Program-made: the position numbers and the translations under genes
The notes under the pieces: generated by a model
What the model saw: the letters and a program-made list of their open reading frames with translations, nothing else
Told to the model about the DNA's origin: nothing
The model's database searches: none
Shown here: piece after piece, positions 34,526 to 42,808 of the stretch
Layout of the letters: the number at the start of each line of letters is the position of its first letter
Position numbering within the stretch: position 1 is the first letter of the stretch
DNA from: Pimelobacter simplex
GTDB lineage: Bacteria > Actinomycetota > Actinomycetes > Propionibacteriales > Nocardioidaceae
Direction: 5' to 3'
DNA length: 64,000 nucleotides
NCBI GenBank assembly: GCA_016803235.1
Contig: JADCLI010000008.1
Location: forward strand, 83,628-147,627

Positions 34526-34881
34526 GCGAGGCCATGGGGCGATCGGCCGCCCGCGTGCAGGACACGGCACCGCTGAGCCGGTCCGGGCCCGAGCCCGCCT
34601 CGCTGGCGGACATCCTGGAACGGGTCCTGGACAAGGGCATCATCATCGCCGGCGACATCCGGGTGAACCTCCTCGACATCGAGCTGCTCACCATCAAGCT
34701 GAGGCTGCTGGTCGTCTCGGTCGACAAGGCCGAGGAGATGGGGATCGACTGGTGGCGTCACGATCCGATGCTGACGGTGGGCGAGCGCGGGATGGAGGAG
34801 GAGAACCGCCAGCTGCGCGCCCGCGTGGCCGAGCTGGAGGGTCGCGGGGACGAGCAGGAGGAGGCCCGCGATGACCGCTGA
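34522..34881 (+). CDS. gvpJ: Gas vesicle protein GvpJ (GvpA-related)
   Basis: A 119-aa GvpA/J-family protein with core SLADILERVLDKGIIIAGDI, RVNLLDIELLTIKLRLLVVS (about 27-68), followed by WWRHDP and a Glu/Arg-rich coiled-coil tail (EEENRQLRARVAELEGR). Minor GvpA-like proteins such as GvpJ shape the conical ends or nucleate assembly. ATG 34522 overlaps the gvpO stop; the 3' end overlaps gvpL by 11 nt. Confidence 0.92.
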   Translation: MSEAMGRSAARVQDTAPLSRSGPEPASLADILERVLDKGIIIAGDIRVNLLDIELLTIKLRLLVVSVDKAEEMGIDWWRHDPMLTVGERGMEEENRQLRARVAELEGRGDEQEEARDDR

Positions 34882-35647
34882 CGACCAGTCCCGGGCCCGG
34901 TACCTGTACGCCGTGTGCCGCGGACTGGAGAGGTCCGCGATCGAGGACGTCACGGCGCTGGACGGACAGCCGCTCGATGCGGTGTGCCACCAGGACCTCG
35001 TGGCCGTCGTGTCCACCGTGCCGCTGGAGGAGTTCGGCGAGGAGGCGCTGCGGCGCAACCTCGAGGACCTCGCGTGGCTGGAGGAGACGGTGCGGGTCCA
35101 TGACGAGGTGATCCGGGCCGTCTCCAATCGTGCGCCGACGGCGCCCATGCGGCTGGCCACCATCTGCTTCGACGACGCAGCGGTGCGCGCCCGGCTCCGG
35201 GAGTGGTACGTCGACCTGACGCACGTCCTCGACCGGATCGAGGGGTGCGCCGAGTGGAGCGTCAAGGTAGTGGCCGAGGCCGCCGAGCCGGGACCTGAGG
35301 ACCCCACGTCGGCCGAGGTCCTCAACGGAGCCGACTACCTGCGCCGGAAGAAGGTCGAGGCAGAACGCCGAGCGGCCCGAGACAGCTCCGTGGCCGAGGC
35401 CGCGAGCCGGATCCACGACGCGCTCGTCCTCCTGGCGAAGGCGAGCCGGATCCTCCCGGCCCAGGATCCGCGTCTGTCCGGGCACCGCGGGACGATGGTG
35501 CTCAACGCGGCGTACCTGGTGCCCGACGAGGAGCAGGAGGCGTTCGCCGCGCTCGTCGCCCGGCTGTGCACCGGCGACGACCGGGTCGTGGTCGACAGCC
35601 GCGGTCCGTGGCCGCCGTACTCCTTCGCCATGCTGGAGCCGCGATGA
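34871..35647 (+). CDS. gvpL: Gas vesicle protein GvpL/GvpF family (second copy)
   Basis: A 258-aa GvpL/F-family protein: RYLYAVCRGLERSAIEDV at the start, then VAVVSTVPLEEFGEEALRRN, PMRLATICFDDAAVRARLRE near 95, and GPWPPYSFAMLEPR at the end, the usual C-terminus. It is a paralogue of the gene at 33179 with low identity. It probably acts as an assembly chaperone or minor wall component. It overlaps gvpJ and the following gvpS. Confidence 0.93.
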   Translation: MTADDQSRARYLYAVCRGLERSAIEDVTALDGQPLDAVCHQDLVAVVSTVPLEEFGEEALRRNLEDLAWLEETVRVHDEVIRAVSNRAPTAPMRLATICFDDAAVRARLREWYVDLTHVLDRIEGCAEWSVKVVAEAAEPGPEDPTSAEVLNGADYLRRKKVEAERRAARDSSVAEAASRIHDALVLLAKASRILPAQDPRLSGHRGTMVLNAAYLVPDEEQEAFAALVARLCTGDDRVVVDSRGPWPPYSFAMLEPR

Positions 35648-35850
35648 CCAGCGCCGCGCCCGCGAAGCGGGATCTTGCACCGGTGGCGCTGGTCGACCTG
35701 CTCGATCGGCTGCTCGGCACCGGCGTCGTCGTGGCGGGAGACGTGGTCGTCTCCCTCGCGGGAGTCGACCTGGTCGAGATCCGCCTGCAGCTGCTGGTGA
35801 CGTCCATTCGGGCCGAGATGGCCGAACGCCGCAGGGCCGCGACCCGATGA
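35644..35850 (+). CDS. gvpS: Gas vesicle protein GvpS (short GvpA-related)
   Basis: A 68-aa GvpA/J-family protein made of little more than the core: ALVDLLDRLLGTGVVVAGDV, VVSLAGVDLVEIRLQLLVTS, then a basic end. It is the third GvpA-like protein of the cluster. ATG 35644 overlaps the gvpL stop (ATGA), and its TGA overlaps the gvpK ATG the same way. The name follows the order in streptomycetes (J-L-S-K). Confidence 0.9.
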   Translation: MTSAAPAKRDLAPVALVDLLDRLLGTGVVVAGDVVVSLAGVDLVEIRLQLLVTSIRAEMAERRRAATR

Positions 35851-36170
35851 CGACGCGGCCCACGGGTGAGGCCGGCGTCGGTCGGCACCGCGCTGTCGTG
35901 CCCCAGCGGATGGAGACGGACGCCGAGGCCATCGAACGCGACCTGCTGAAGCTCGTGCTCACCGTCGTCGAGCTCATCCGGCAGCTCATGGAGAAACAAG
36001 CCCTCCGCCGGCTCGACGAGGGAGACCTGACGGACGCCGAGATCGAAGGACTCGGCACGGGGCTGATGCGCCTCGAACAGGCCATGGAGGACCTGAAGGA
36101 CCGCTACGGCCTCACCGCCAGCGACCTGAACATCGACCTCGGCCCGCTCGGAATGCTGGTGGACGAGTAG
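35847..36170 (+). CDS. gvpK: Gas vesicle protein GvpK
   Basis: A 107-aa GvpK: RMETDAEAIERDLLKLVLTV, then VELIRQLMEKQALRRLDEGD, and LGTGLMRLEQAMEDLKDRYG with a short C-terminal LNIDLGPLG. It is an essential but poorly understood assembly protein. It is the last gene of the cluster. No gvpN ATPase gene is present, as in streptomycete clusters. Confidence 0.93.
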   Translation: MTTRPTGEAGVGRHRAVVPQRMETDAEAIERDLLKLVLTVVELIRQLMEKQALRRLDEGDLTDAEIEGLGTGLMRLEQAMEDLKDRYGLTASDLNIDLGPLGMLVDE

Positions 36171-36580
36171 CTCCTCCGGCGCCGGTCGACCTCGGGGACG
36201 AGGGCGGTGCCCGGGCCGTCCGACTGCGTAAGTGGAGGGCCCTCGGGCGGGCGCCGGACACAGGTCTACTCGACTGTGGCGTGGATCACAACGATCGTTG
36301 AAGATCCAACCGGAGGTGGAGAGGCGTCACGAGTTCCGCGCCCGCCCGTCCGAGCCCAACTCTGGGTACTTTTCTCGGCGCCGGTCGGGGCGGGCGACCC
36401 GGGCGGCGATGCTGGTGGGTGGACCGGGGGCGGGGCACCAGCAACCGCCGGAAGCCTCGCCATTGTCGAGTGCGTCGTACGCAGCATCGACGCCGGCGGG
36501 TGCCTGCACTTGTTGACGCGTGCGCTCTCCGACCATGCGGGCCGTGGTGGGCGGTTCGACTCGAGGAGGGGAGAGGCAGG
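36171..36580. other. 410-bp gene-free stretch after the gas vesicle cluster
   Basis: No credible coding frame. Around 36209-36260, GCCCGGGCC and GGCCCTCGGGC could pair as an imperfect hairpin and end the gvp transcript. The promoter of the secreted protein gene should be in the last 100 bp, with a Gly/Ala-type ribosome site (GAGGAGGGGAGAGG) right before 36581. Confidence 0.5.
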
Positions 36581-37780
36581 ATGGGAATCCTTCGGCATCT
36601 CGGTGCGAGCACGGCCGCGCTCAGCGCGGCACTGGTCCTGGCGGCGCCGCCGGTGCACGCGTCCCGACCAGGTCCGGCCGCGCCCCCCGGCGACCCATGG
36701 GTCCCCGTCCCGGTGTCGGCCGGCAGGGCCGCCCTCGGCGAGACGCCGGGGTTCAACGGCCCGGTCCGAGCGATCGCCCACCGCGGTTCGCGGGTGTACG
36801 TCGGCGGCGAGTTCACCCGCGCCATCGACTCGACCGGCACCAAGGTACGCCGGAACGCGGCCGCCTTCGACGCCCGCACCGGCCGGCTCCTGAAGTGGAA
36901 CCCGCGGACCGACGGCCGCGTGCTGGAGCTCCTCGTGGTGGGCCAGACCGTCTACCTCGCCGGAGAGTTCGACCGGGTGAGGGGACACTCCCGACCCAAG
37001 GTCGCCCGCGTGTCCGGGCACGGCAAGGGCCGGGTGCTGACGTTCCGGCACCGCATCGACGGCACGGTGACGTCGATGTCCGCCCTGGGCAAGCGCCTCT
37101 ACGTGGGCGGCAGCTTCTCGACCGTCGACCGGAGACCGCGGGGCCAGCTCGCTGCGTTCAACGGTCGGGGGAGGCTCACGCCATGGACCCCGCTCGCCCG
37201 CAAGGGGGCGGTCCTCGACGTCGTCGCGACCACCTCGGGCGTCTACCTGGCCGGCGGCTTCCACCACGTCAACGGCGTCGCCGGCTCGCGGCGCCTGGCC
37301 CTCGTCGACCGGACGCGCGGCACGCTGAAGGGGTGGTTCGACCCACCCGTGGACAAGCCGATACTCGAGATCGCCGTGACCGGCTCGTCCGTGCTCGCGG
37401 CGGCGGGAGGCACCGGCGGCGGGTACGTCGCGGCCTTCGCCCGCGTCGGCGGCGCCCAGAGCTGGCTGCGCAGGTTCGACGGTGACGTCGCGGCCCTGGC
37501 ACTCCACCACGGCAACATCCACGTCGGCGGGCACTTCGACGCGATCTGCGACGTCGACCACGCCGACCCGGTCGACGGCGACTGCCTCGGCAGCCATCAG
37601 GTCCGGCACAAGCTGGCCGCCTTGTCGACGGTGGGTGCGCTGCTCCCGTGGAATCCCGGGGCGAACTCCGTCCGTGGCGTGATGGCGGTGCACAGCCTGG
37701 GATCGCTGGGCGTGGCCGTCGGCGGCGACTTCACCATCGCCGGCGGCCGACCGCGCGAGCGGATCGCGATCCTGCCGTAG
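36581..37780 (+). CDS. Secreted beta-propeller-like protein
   Basis: A 399-aa protein with a signal peptide (MGILRHLGASTAALSAALVL, then AAPPVHA) and about six or seven repeats of about 45 residues, each with a (V/L)Y(V/L)xGxF or GGxF core: RVYVGGEFTRA, TVYLAGEFDRV, RLYVGGSFSTV, GVYLAGGFHHV, NIHVGGHFDAI, GVAVGGDFTIA. The pattern matches extracellular delta-60/PQQ-like propellers without catalytic residues, so a binding or wall-associated role is likely. Two Cys in the last third (ICDVDH, GDCLG) may form a disulfide. ATG 36581 has GAGGGGAGAGG close upstream. Confidence 0.88.
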   Translation: MGILRHLGASTAALSAALVLAAPPVHASRPGPAAPPGDPWVPVPVSAGRAALGETPGFNGPVRAIAHRGSRVYVGGEFTRAIDSTGTKVRRNAAAFDARTGRLLKWNPRTDGRVLELLVVGQTVYLAGEFDRVRGHSRPKVARVSGHGKGRVLTFRHRIDGTVTSMSALGKRLYVGGSFSTVDRRPRGQLAAFNGRGRLTPWTPLARKGAVLDVVATTSGVYLAGGFHHVNGVAGSRRLALVDRTRGTLKGWFDPPVDKPILEIAVTGSSVLAAAGGTGGGYVAAFARVGGAQSWLRRFDGDVAALALHHGNIHVGGHFDAICDVDHADPVDGDCLGSHQVRHKLAALSTVGALLPWNPGANSVRGVMAVHSLGSLGVAVGGDFTIAGGRPRERIAILP

Positions 37781-37787
37781 CCCGGCC

Positions 37788-38131
37788 GCCGAGCTGACCT
37801 ATCGGCCCAGCGGCAGACGGGGCCGCGGCCGGGCTTCAGCCACGTCAGCCAGTCCCGGCGCCTGGTCCGCCCAGACCTGGCCGGAGCCGCCGATGACCTG
37901 CTGGCGAGTGCACGCCCGGGCGGGCGGGCTTCGCGTACGGGACCCTTCCCGGTCACCCGGAGTGCGGTGAGGAGGAGTTCGTCGTCGAGCCGGGTCACGA
38001 CGGCCCCCTCACCTTCACGGTCTCCGCGTTCTCCCGACCGGCGACCCTGCTGGCCCGGGCGGGCGGACCCGCGACCCGGTGGGTCCAGGCACGGATGACC
38101 CGGCGCCTACCTCCGTGGGCTCGACGGCTGA
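37788..38131 (+). pseudogene. Frameshifted DUF1990 protein
   Basis: Pieces in different frames give a DUF1990 protein: AELTYRP at the start, GFSHVSQSRRLVRPDLAGAA, RVHARAG, then FAYGTLPGHPECGEEEFVVE and FTVSAFSRPATLLARAGGPA followed by RWVQARMTRR. One extra C near 38107 destroys the natural end YLRGLDG before the TGA at 38129. Roughly half the middle is missing. The remnant runs into the 3' end of the opposite-strand AraC gene. Confidence 0.72.
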
Positions 38132-39102
38132 CTGCGTGGCGTCCGACTGCGTGGCGTCCGGCCCGTCCACCGGCGGTGGGCGACGACGAGGCTCGACGCC
38201 TCGGCGTACCCGAGCCGTAACGCGACCTCGTCGAGCAGCAGACCGCGAGCCAGGAGGTCCTGGGCGGCGGTGGATCGGACGTCGTCCAGCACCGCTCGAT
38301 AGGACGTGCCCGCGTCCGCCAGTCGCCGGCGCAGCGAGCGCTCGCTGAGCCCGAGAGCGGCGGCGACGTCGGCCATGGGCGCACCGGACTCGAGGTGCTG
38401 GGCGACGAGGATCCGGACCTGGCCGGTGAAGGCGTCGCGTCCGCGGCGAGGCGACACCAGGTCGTGGCACAGTGCCTCGGCCAGCGCGCAGGCGTGGGAG
38501 TTGGCCTGCGGGAGCGGGTGCTCCAGCCACCGGCTCGCGAAGCGCAGCTCGTTGCCCGAACGGTCCCACGCGGCGTCGAGACCCGCGGCGGTGCCGCAGA
38601 TCTCACGCAGCACCGCCCAGATCGCGGTCAGGTCCCGCTCGACCAGGAAGCGTCGTACGTCGTCGGGCACCCCTCGGTCGTCGACCCGCACGACCACCTC
38701 GTCGTCCTCGACCGAGGCCGAGGGGATGGTGAAGGTGAAGCTGAGGTCGATGAACCGCAGTGCGAGGTTGGCCGCATCGCCGAGGGTGGGGCTGCTGAGC
38801 AAAGCGAACCCGAGCGGACCGAAGGTCGAGGCGTGGTACGCCGCACCCACCTGTCCGCCCGTGACGCCGGGCGCCGCCGCGAGCAGGTTGCGGACAACCC
38901 GGAGCTCCTGCTCGGCGGTGACCGCGCGCTGGGGATCGGCGACGTCGCGGGCGCCGAGCCCGGACCCTCGCAGCAGCACGGAGGTGGGCACGCCGGACTC
39001 CGCTCCGACCGCGACGAGCAGCGCCGTCCCGGCGACGTGGCGCGGGAAGTGCCAGTCGCGGGCGGCCGCCGGCTCGAACTGCCCGGGCGACGTGGAGACC
39101 AT
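38107..39102 (-). CDS. AraC-family transcriptional regulator
   Basis: A 331-aa regulator with an N-terminal arabinose-binding-type domain (PF12625-like; SVLLRGSGLGARDVADPQRA, then TFGPLGFALLSSPTLGDAAN) and a C-terminal AraC helix-turn-helix pair (about 235-320: MADVAAALGLSERSLRRRLA, VALRLGYAEASSLVVAHRRW). The C-terminus carries a short duplicated SRTPRS from a 15-bp repeat near 38130-38165. It is divergent from the monooxygenase/GMC oxidase pair 70 bp away, which it probably controls. The start ATG 39102 has no strong ribosome site. Confidence 0.88.
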   Translation of the reverse strand: MVSTSPGQFEPAAARDWHFPRHVAGTALLVAVGAESGVPTSVLLRGSGLGARDVADPQRAVTAEQELRVVRNLLAAAPGVTGGQVGAAYHASTFGPLGFALLSSPTLGDAANLALRFIDLSFTFTIPSASVEDDEVVVRVDDRGVPDDVRRFLVERDLTAIWAVLREICGTAAGLDAAWDRSGNELRFASRWLEHPLPQANSHACALAEALCHDLVSPRRGRDAFTGQVRILVAQHLESGAPMADVAAALGLSERSLRRRLADAGTSYRAVLDDVRSTAAQDLLARGLLLDEVALRLGYAEASSLVVAHRRWTGRTPRSRTPRSQPSSPRR

Positions 39103-39160
39103 GGCCGGAATTATGGATCGGGTGGCCGGAGGTCGCTGGCACCGACCACCTCGTGGTTCC

Positions 39161-39166
39161 TAGCGT
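39161..39166 (+). promoter_or_regulatory. -10 hexamer TAGCGT, leaderless start for the monooxygenase
   Basis: TAGCGT ends 6 nt before the ATG at 39173, so the transcript should begin at or next to the start codon. Confidence 0.5.
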
Positions 39167-39172
39167 GCAGGC

Positions 39173-40633
39173 ATGGACGCGACTCCCTCCGTGATCGTCA
39201 TCGGCGCCGGCTTCGGTGGCCTGGCCGCGGCCCACCACCTGCGGGAGGCCGGGATCACCGACATCACGATCCTCGAGCGGGCCGACGGTGTCGGCGGGGT
39301 GTGGCGCGAGAACACCTATCCCGGCGCGGCGTGCGACGTGCCGTCGGTGCTGTACTCGTGGTCCTTCGCCCGCAAGCACGACTGGTCGCACCGCTACGCC
39401 CGTCAGCCCGAGATCCTCGACTACATCCGCTCCCACGCCCGGCGCAGCGGACTGGCCGGCCTGGTCCGCACGGGCGCCGAGGTGACGGCTGCGACCTGGC
39501 ACGACGCCGAGGGACGGTGGACGGTCCGCCTCGCCGATGGCGAGGAGCTGCGCGCCGACGTGCTCGTCTCGGCCGTCGGCCAGCTGTCCCGGCCCTCCGT
39601 CCCGACCCTCCCGGGCGTCGAGACCTTCGCCGGACCGTCGTTCCACACCGCCACCTGGGACCACGACGTCGACCTGGCCGGCCGGCGGGTCGCCGTGGTC
39701 GGCACGGGTGCGAGCGCGATCCAGGTGGTCCCGGCGATCGTCGAGCGAGTCGCCTCGCTCACCGTCCTCCAACGCTCGGCGCCGTACGTCGTCCCCAAGC
39801 CCGACGGCACCTACTCCGCACGCCAGCAGCGCCGCTTCGGCTCCCACCCCCGGCTGCACCGGCTCACCCGCCAGGGCGTCTTCCACCTGTCCGAGCAGCT
39901 GAACCGGACCCTCGACTCCGACGGCCCTCTCGCGGAGGTGCTGCATCGGGCATGGCAGGTCCACCTGCGCCGCCAGGTCGGCGATCCCGCGCTCCGAGAG
40001 CGCCTGGTGCCGGACTACCCGTTGGGATGCAAGCGCCTGCTCTTCTCCAACGACTGGTACCCGGCGCTCACCCGTCCCCACGTCGCCGTCGTCACCGACG
40101 CGATCAGCTCCGTCGAGCCGGACGGCATCCGGACCAGCGACGGGCGCCTGCACGAGGTCGACGTCATCGTCTTCGGCACGGGGTTCGCCGCCACCGACTT
40201 CCTCGCGGGGATCGACGTCCGGGGTCGCGGGGGCCGCCGGCTCTCCGATGCCTGGGACGGCGGCGCCCGAGCCCACCTCGGCATGGCCGTCCCCGAGTTC
40301 CCCAACTTCTTCGTCCTCTACGGCCCCAACACCAACCTCGGCGGCAGCTCGATCATCGGGATGCTCGAGGCGCAGGCCGGGTACGTCGCCCGGGCGGCCG
40401 CCCACGTGCGGGACCGGGGCCCGGTCGAGGTGCGCCGCGACCGGGCGGCCGCGTACGACGACGAGATGCAGCGCCGGCTGGGAGAGAGTGTGTGGAGCTC
40501 GTGCGCGAGCTGGTACCGCGACCCGAGCGGACGGATCACGACGAACTGGCCGGGCACCGTGCGGGAGTACCAGCGGCGCACGGCCGCGTTCGACGCCTCC
40601 GACTTCCGCGTCGTCGAGGGAGCGGTCCGATGA
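39173..40633 (+). CDS. Flavin-binding (Baeyer-Villiger-type) monooxygenase
   Basis: A 486-aa class B flavoprotein monooxygenase. FAD motif GAGFGG at 11-16, GVGGVWRENTYPGAACDVPS near 42-60, BVMO-type fingerprint FAGPSFHTATWDHD near 155, NADPH motif GTGASA near 180, and FGTGF near 335. It should insert oxygen next to a ketone or oxidise a soft nucleophile using NADPH and O2. The stop overlaps the GMC oxidase start (ATGA). A coupled alcohol oxidase and BVMO suggests stepwise breakdown of a sterol-like or cyclic alcohol via ketone to lactone (inference). Confidence 0.92.
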   Translation: MDATPSVIVIGAGFGGLAAAHHLREAGITDITILERADGVGGVWRENTYPGAACDVPSVLYSWSFARKHDWSHRYARQPEILDYIRSHARRSGLAGLVRTGAEVTAATWHDAEGRWTVRLADGEELRADVLVSAVGQLSRPSVPTLPGVETFAGPSFHTATWDHDVDLAGRRVAVVGTGASAIQVVPAIVERVASLTVLQRSAPYVVPKPDGTYSARQQRRFGSHPRLHRLTRQGVFHLSEQLNRTLDSDGPLAEVLHRAWQVHLRRQVGDPALRERLVPDYPLGCKRLLFSNDWYPALTRPHVAVVTDAISSVEPDGIRTSDGRLHEVDVIVFGTGFAATDFLAGIDVRGRGGRRLSDAWDGGARAHLGMAVPEFPNFFVLYGPNTNLGGSSIIGMLEAQAGYVARAAAHVRDRGPVEVRRDRAAAYDDEMQRRLGESVWSSCASWYRDPSGRITTNWPGTVREYQRRTAAFDASDFRVVEGAVR

Positions 40634-42309
40634 CCCACTACGACGTGCTGGTCGTCGGGTCCGGGTTCGGTGGCAGCGTCACCGCGCTGCGCCTGGCGGA
40701 GAAGGGCTACCGCGTCGGCGTGCTGGAGGCCGGCCGCCGGTTCGCCGACCACGAGCTGCCCACCACCTCGTGGAAGGTGCGCGACTACGTCTTCAACCCG
40801 GCGCTGGGGTGCTACGGCCTGCTCCGGATGACCCTGCTCAAGGACGTGCTGGTGCTCACCGGTGCCGGCGTGGGCGGAGGATCGCTCGTCTACGCGAACA
40901 CCCTCTACGAGCCGCCGCCGGCCTTCTTCGACGACCCGCACTGGGCCGGCATCACCGACTGGGCCGACGAGCTCGCGCCGTACTACGACCAGGCCCGTCG
41001 CATGCTCGGCGTCACGCCGTACCCGCGGAGGTCACCGGCCGACCTGGTGATGAAGGCGGTCGCCCAGGACCTCGGCGTCGCGGACACCTTCCGCCCCACG
41101 CCGGTCGGCGTCCTGTTCGGCGAGCGGCCGGGGCAGCGCGTGGCCGACCCGTTCTTCGGTGGCGCCGGGCCGGAGCGGACCACCTGCACCGACTGCGGCG
41201 CCTGCATGACGGGATGCCGGGTCGGGGCCAAGAACACCACAGTGAAGAACTACCTCCACCTCGCCGAGGCGGCCGGCGCCGTCGTGCACCCGATGACGAC
41301 GGTGACCGACGTGCGGCCCCGCCCCGGCGGCGGATACGACGTGGTGACCCGCCGCACCGGCGGCAAGGTGCGCCGGCGGAGGCGCACGTTCACCGCCGAC
41401 CAGGTCGTGCTCGCGGCGGCGTCCCTCGGCACCCAACGGCTGCTGCACCGACTCCGCGACGGCGGCAGCCTGCCGCGCATCTCTCCTCGGCTCGGCGAGC
41501 TGACCCGCACCAACTCCGAGGCGATCCTCGGTGTGCGGGCCCGGGGCGAGGAGGTCGACTACTCGCGCGGCGTGGCGATCACCTCGTCGCTGCACGTCGA
41601 CGAGCACACGCACGTCGAACCGGTCCGCTACGGCCGTGGCAGCAACCTGCTCGGCCTGCTCATGGCCACGCTCACCGACGTGCCGGTCGACGGCCGGAAC
41701 CGGGCGCTCGCCGGCCTCCGTGAGATGTGGCACCGGCGCCGCGACCTGCCGCGGCTGCACGACCCGCGCGGCTGGTCCGAGCAGACCATCGTGCTCCTCG
41801 TCATGCAGAGCCTCGACAACTCGCTCACGACCTACCTGCGCCGGCGACCTTGGGGTCGCACCCTCACCACCCGACAGGGGACCGGAGCCGCCAACCCGGT
41901 CTGGATCCCGCAGGGCCACGAGGTCGCACGGAAGGTGGCCGAGGAGGTCGACGGCATCCCGGGCGGCACCTGGGCCGACCTCGTCAACATCCCCGCGACC
42001 GGTCACCTGATCGGCGGCTGTCCGATCGGGGAGTCGGCGCAGACGGGCGTCGTCGACCCGTACCACCGCGTCCACGGGTACGACGGCCTGCACGTCATCG
42101 ACGGCTCCACGGTCGCGGCCAACCTCGGCGTGAACCCGTCGCTGACCATCACCGCGATGGCCGAGCGGGCCGTCGCGTTGTGGCCCAACAAGGGCGAGGC
42201 GGACCCGCGGCCGGGGCCGGGGTCGTCGTACCGGAGGGTGGAGGCGGTGGCCCCGATCCGGCCGGCGGTGCCGGACGGCGCCCCCGCTGCGTATCGGGTC
42301 ACCTCCTAG
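40630..42309 (+). CDS. GMC-family oxidoreductase (cholesterol oxidase-like)
   Basis: A 559-aa GMC flavoprotein. FAD motif GSGFGGSVTALRLAEKGYRV at 10-29, GAGVGGGSLVYAN near 78, a Cys-rich CTDCGACMTGCRVGAKNT near 185-205 (four Cys, ferredoxin-like, seen in ChoD-type enzymes), GHLIGGCPIG near 460, and C-terminal GLHVIDGSTVAANLGVNPSL. It resembles ChoD/sterol oxidases that convert a hydroxyl to a ketone. The Cys cluster may hold an Fe-S centre, which is uncommon for GMC enzymes. It is translationally coupled to the monooxygenase. The substrate is unproven. Confidence 0.9.
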   Translation: MTHYDVLVVGSGFGGSVTALRLAEKGYRVGVLEAGRRFADHELPTTSWKVRDYVFNPALGCYGLLRMTLLKDVLVLTGAGVGGGSLVYANTLYEPPPAFFDDPHWAGITDWADELAPYYDQARRMLGVTPYPRRSPADLVMKAVAQDLGVADTFRPTPVGVLFGERPGQRVADPFFGGAGPERTTCTDCGACMTGCRVGAKNTTVKNYLHLAEAAGAVVHPMTTVTDVRPRPGGGYDVVTRRTGGKVRRRRRTFTADQVVLAAASLGTQRLLHRLRDGGSLPRISPRLGELTRTNSEAILGVRARGEEVDYSRGVAITSSLHVDEHTHVEPVRYGRGSNLLGLLMATLTDVPVDGRNRALAGLREMWHRRRDLPRLHDPRGWSEQTIVLLVMQSLDNSLTTYLRRRPWGRTLTTRQGTGAANPVWIPQGHEVARKVAEEVDGIPGGTWADLVNIPATGHLIGGCPIGESAQTGVVDPYHRVHGYDGLHVIDGSTVAANLGVNPSLTITAMAERAVALWPNKGEADPRPGPGSSYRRVEAVAPIRPAVPDGAPAAYRVTS

Positions 42310-42312
42310 CAT
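42307..42312 (+). promoter_or_regulatory. -10 hexamer TAGCAT, leaderless start for the YbaK gene
   Basis: TAGCAT ends 7 nt before ATG 42320. Its TAG is the stop codon of the GMC gene, so promoter and stop are fused. Confidence 0.5.
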
Positions 42313-42319
42313 CGCCCGC

Positions 42320-42805
42320 ATGAGCGATCCCGACGTCACCGACCAATCGGCTCGCGCCGTCGCCGCCGCGGAGGCGCTCGGCCTCGCCTTCGAGGTGACC
42401 CGGCACGGCCCGGTGGGCTCGTTGGAGGAGGCCGCCGCCGCGCGGGGGATCGAGCCGCGCCAGATCGTGAAGACCATGGTGGTGCGGGTGGCCGAGGGCG
42501 ACCACCGCTTCGTGCTGGTGCCCGGCGACCGGGAGATCTCGTGGCCGCTGCTGCGCGGGCTGCTCGGCGTGAACCGGATCTCGATGCCGTCGGCCGACGC
42601 GGCCCGTGAGGTGACCGGCTACGTCCGCGGCACGATCACGCCGCTCGGTGCGCTGGCTGCGCTCCCGGTGATCGCGGACAGTCGGGTGACCGGGACCGTG
42701 TCGATCGGCGGGGGCGGGTACGGCGTCGCGCTGACCGTCGACGGCGACGCGCTCGTCGCCGCGCTCGGCGCCACCGTCGCCGACGTCACGACGGGCGGAG
42801 TGTGA
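42320..42805 (+). CDS. YbaK/EbsC-family aminoacyl-tRNA deacylase
   Basis: A 161-aa YbaK/ProX-type protein. These hydrolyse mischarged aminoacyl-tRNA in trans, for example Cys-tRNA(Pro). Visible are SLEEAAAARGIEPRQIVKTM with the conserved Lys (K in VKTM), FVLVPGDREIS, and the glycine-rich end GTVSIGGGGYGVALTVD. The length is usual for the family. It is convergent with the following minus-strand gene, with a gap of 3 nt. Confidence 0.9.
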   Translation: MSDPDVTDQSARAVAAAEALGLAFEVTRHGPVGSLEEAAAARGIEPRQIVKTMVVRVAEGDHRFVLVPGDREISWPLLRGLLGVNRISMPSADAAREVTGYVRGTITPLGALAALPVIADSRVTGTVSIGGGGYGVALTVDGDALVAALGATVADVTTGGV

Positions 42806-42808
42806 GCG

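Noticed and set aside
38395-42309. Extended 1,304-aa version of the GMC oxidase
   Set aside because: The upstream part is a shadow of the AraC and BVMO genes. The GMC protein starts at ATG 40630, coupled to the BVMO stop.
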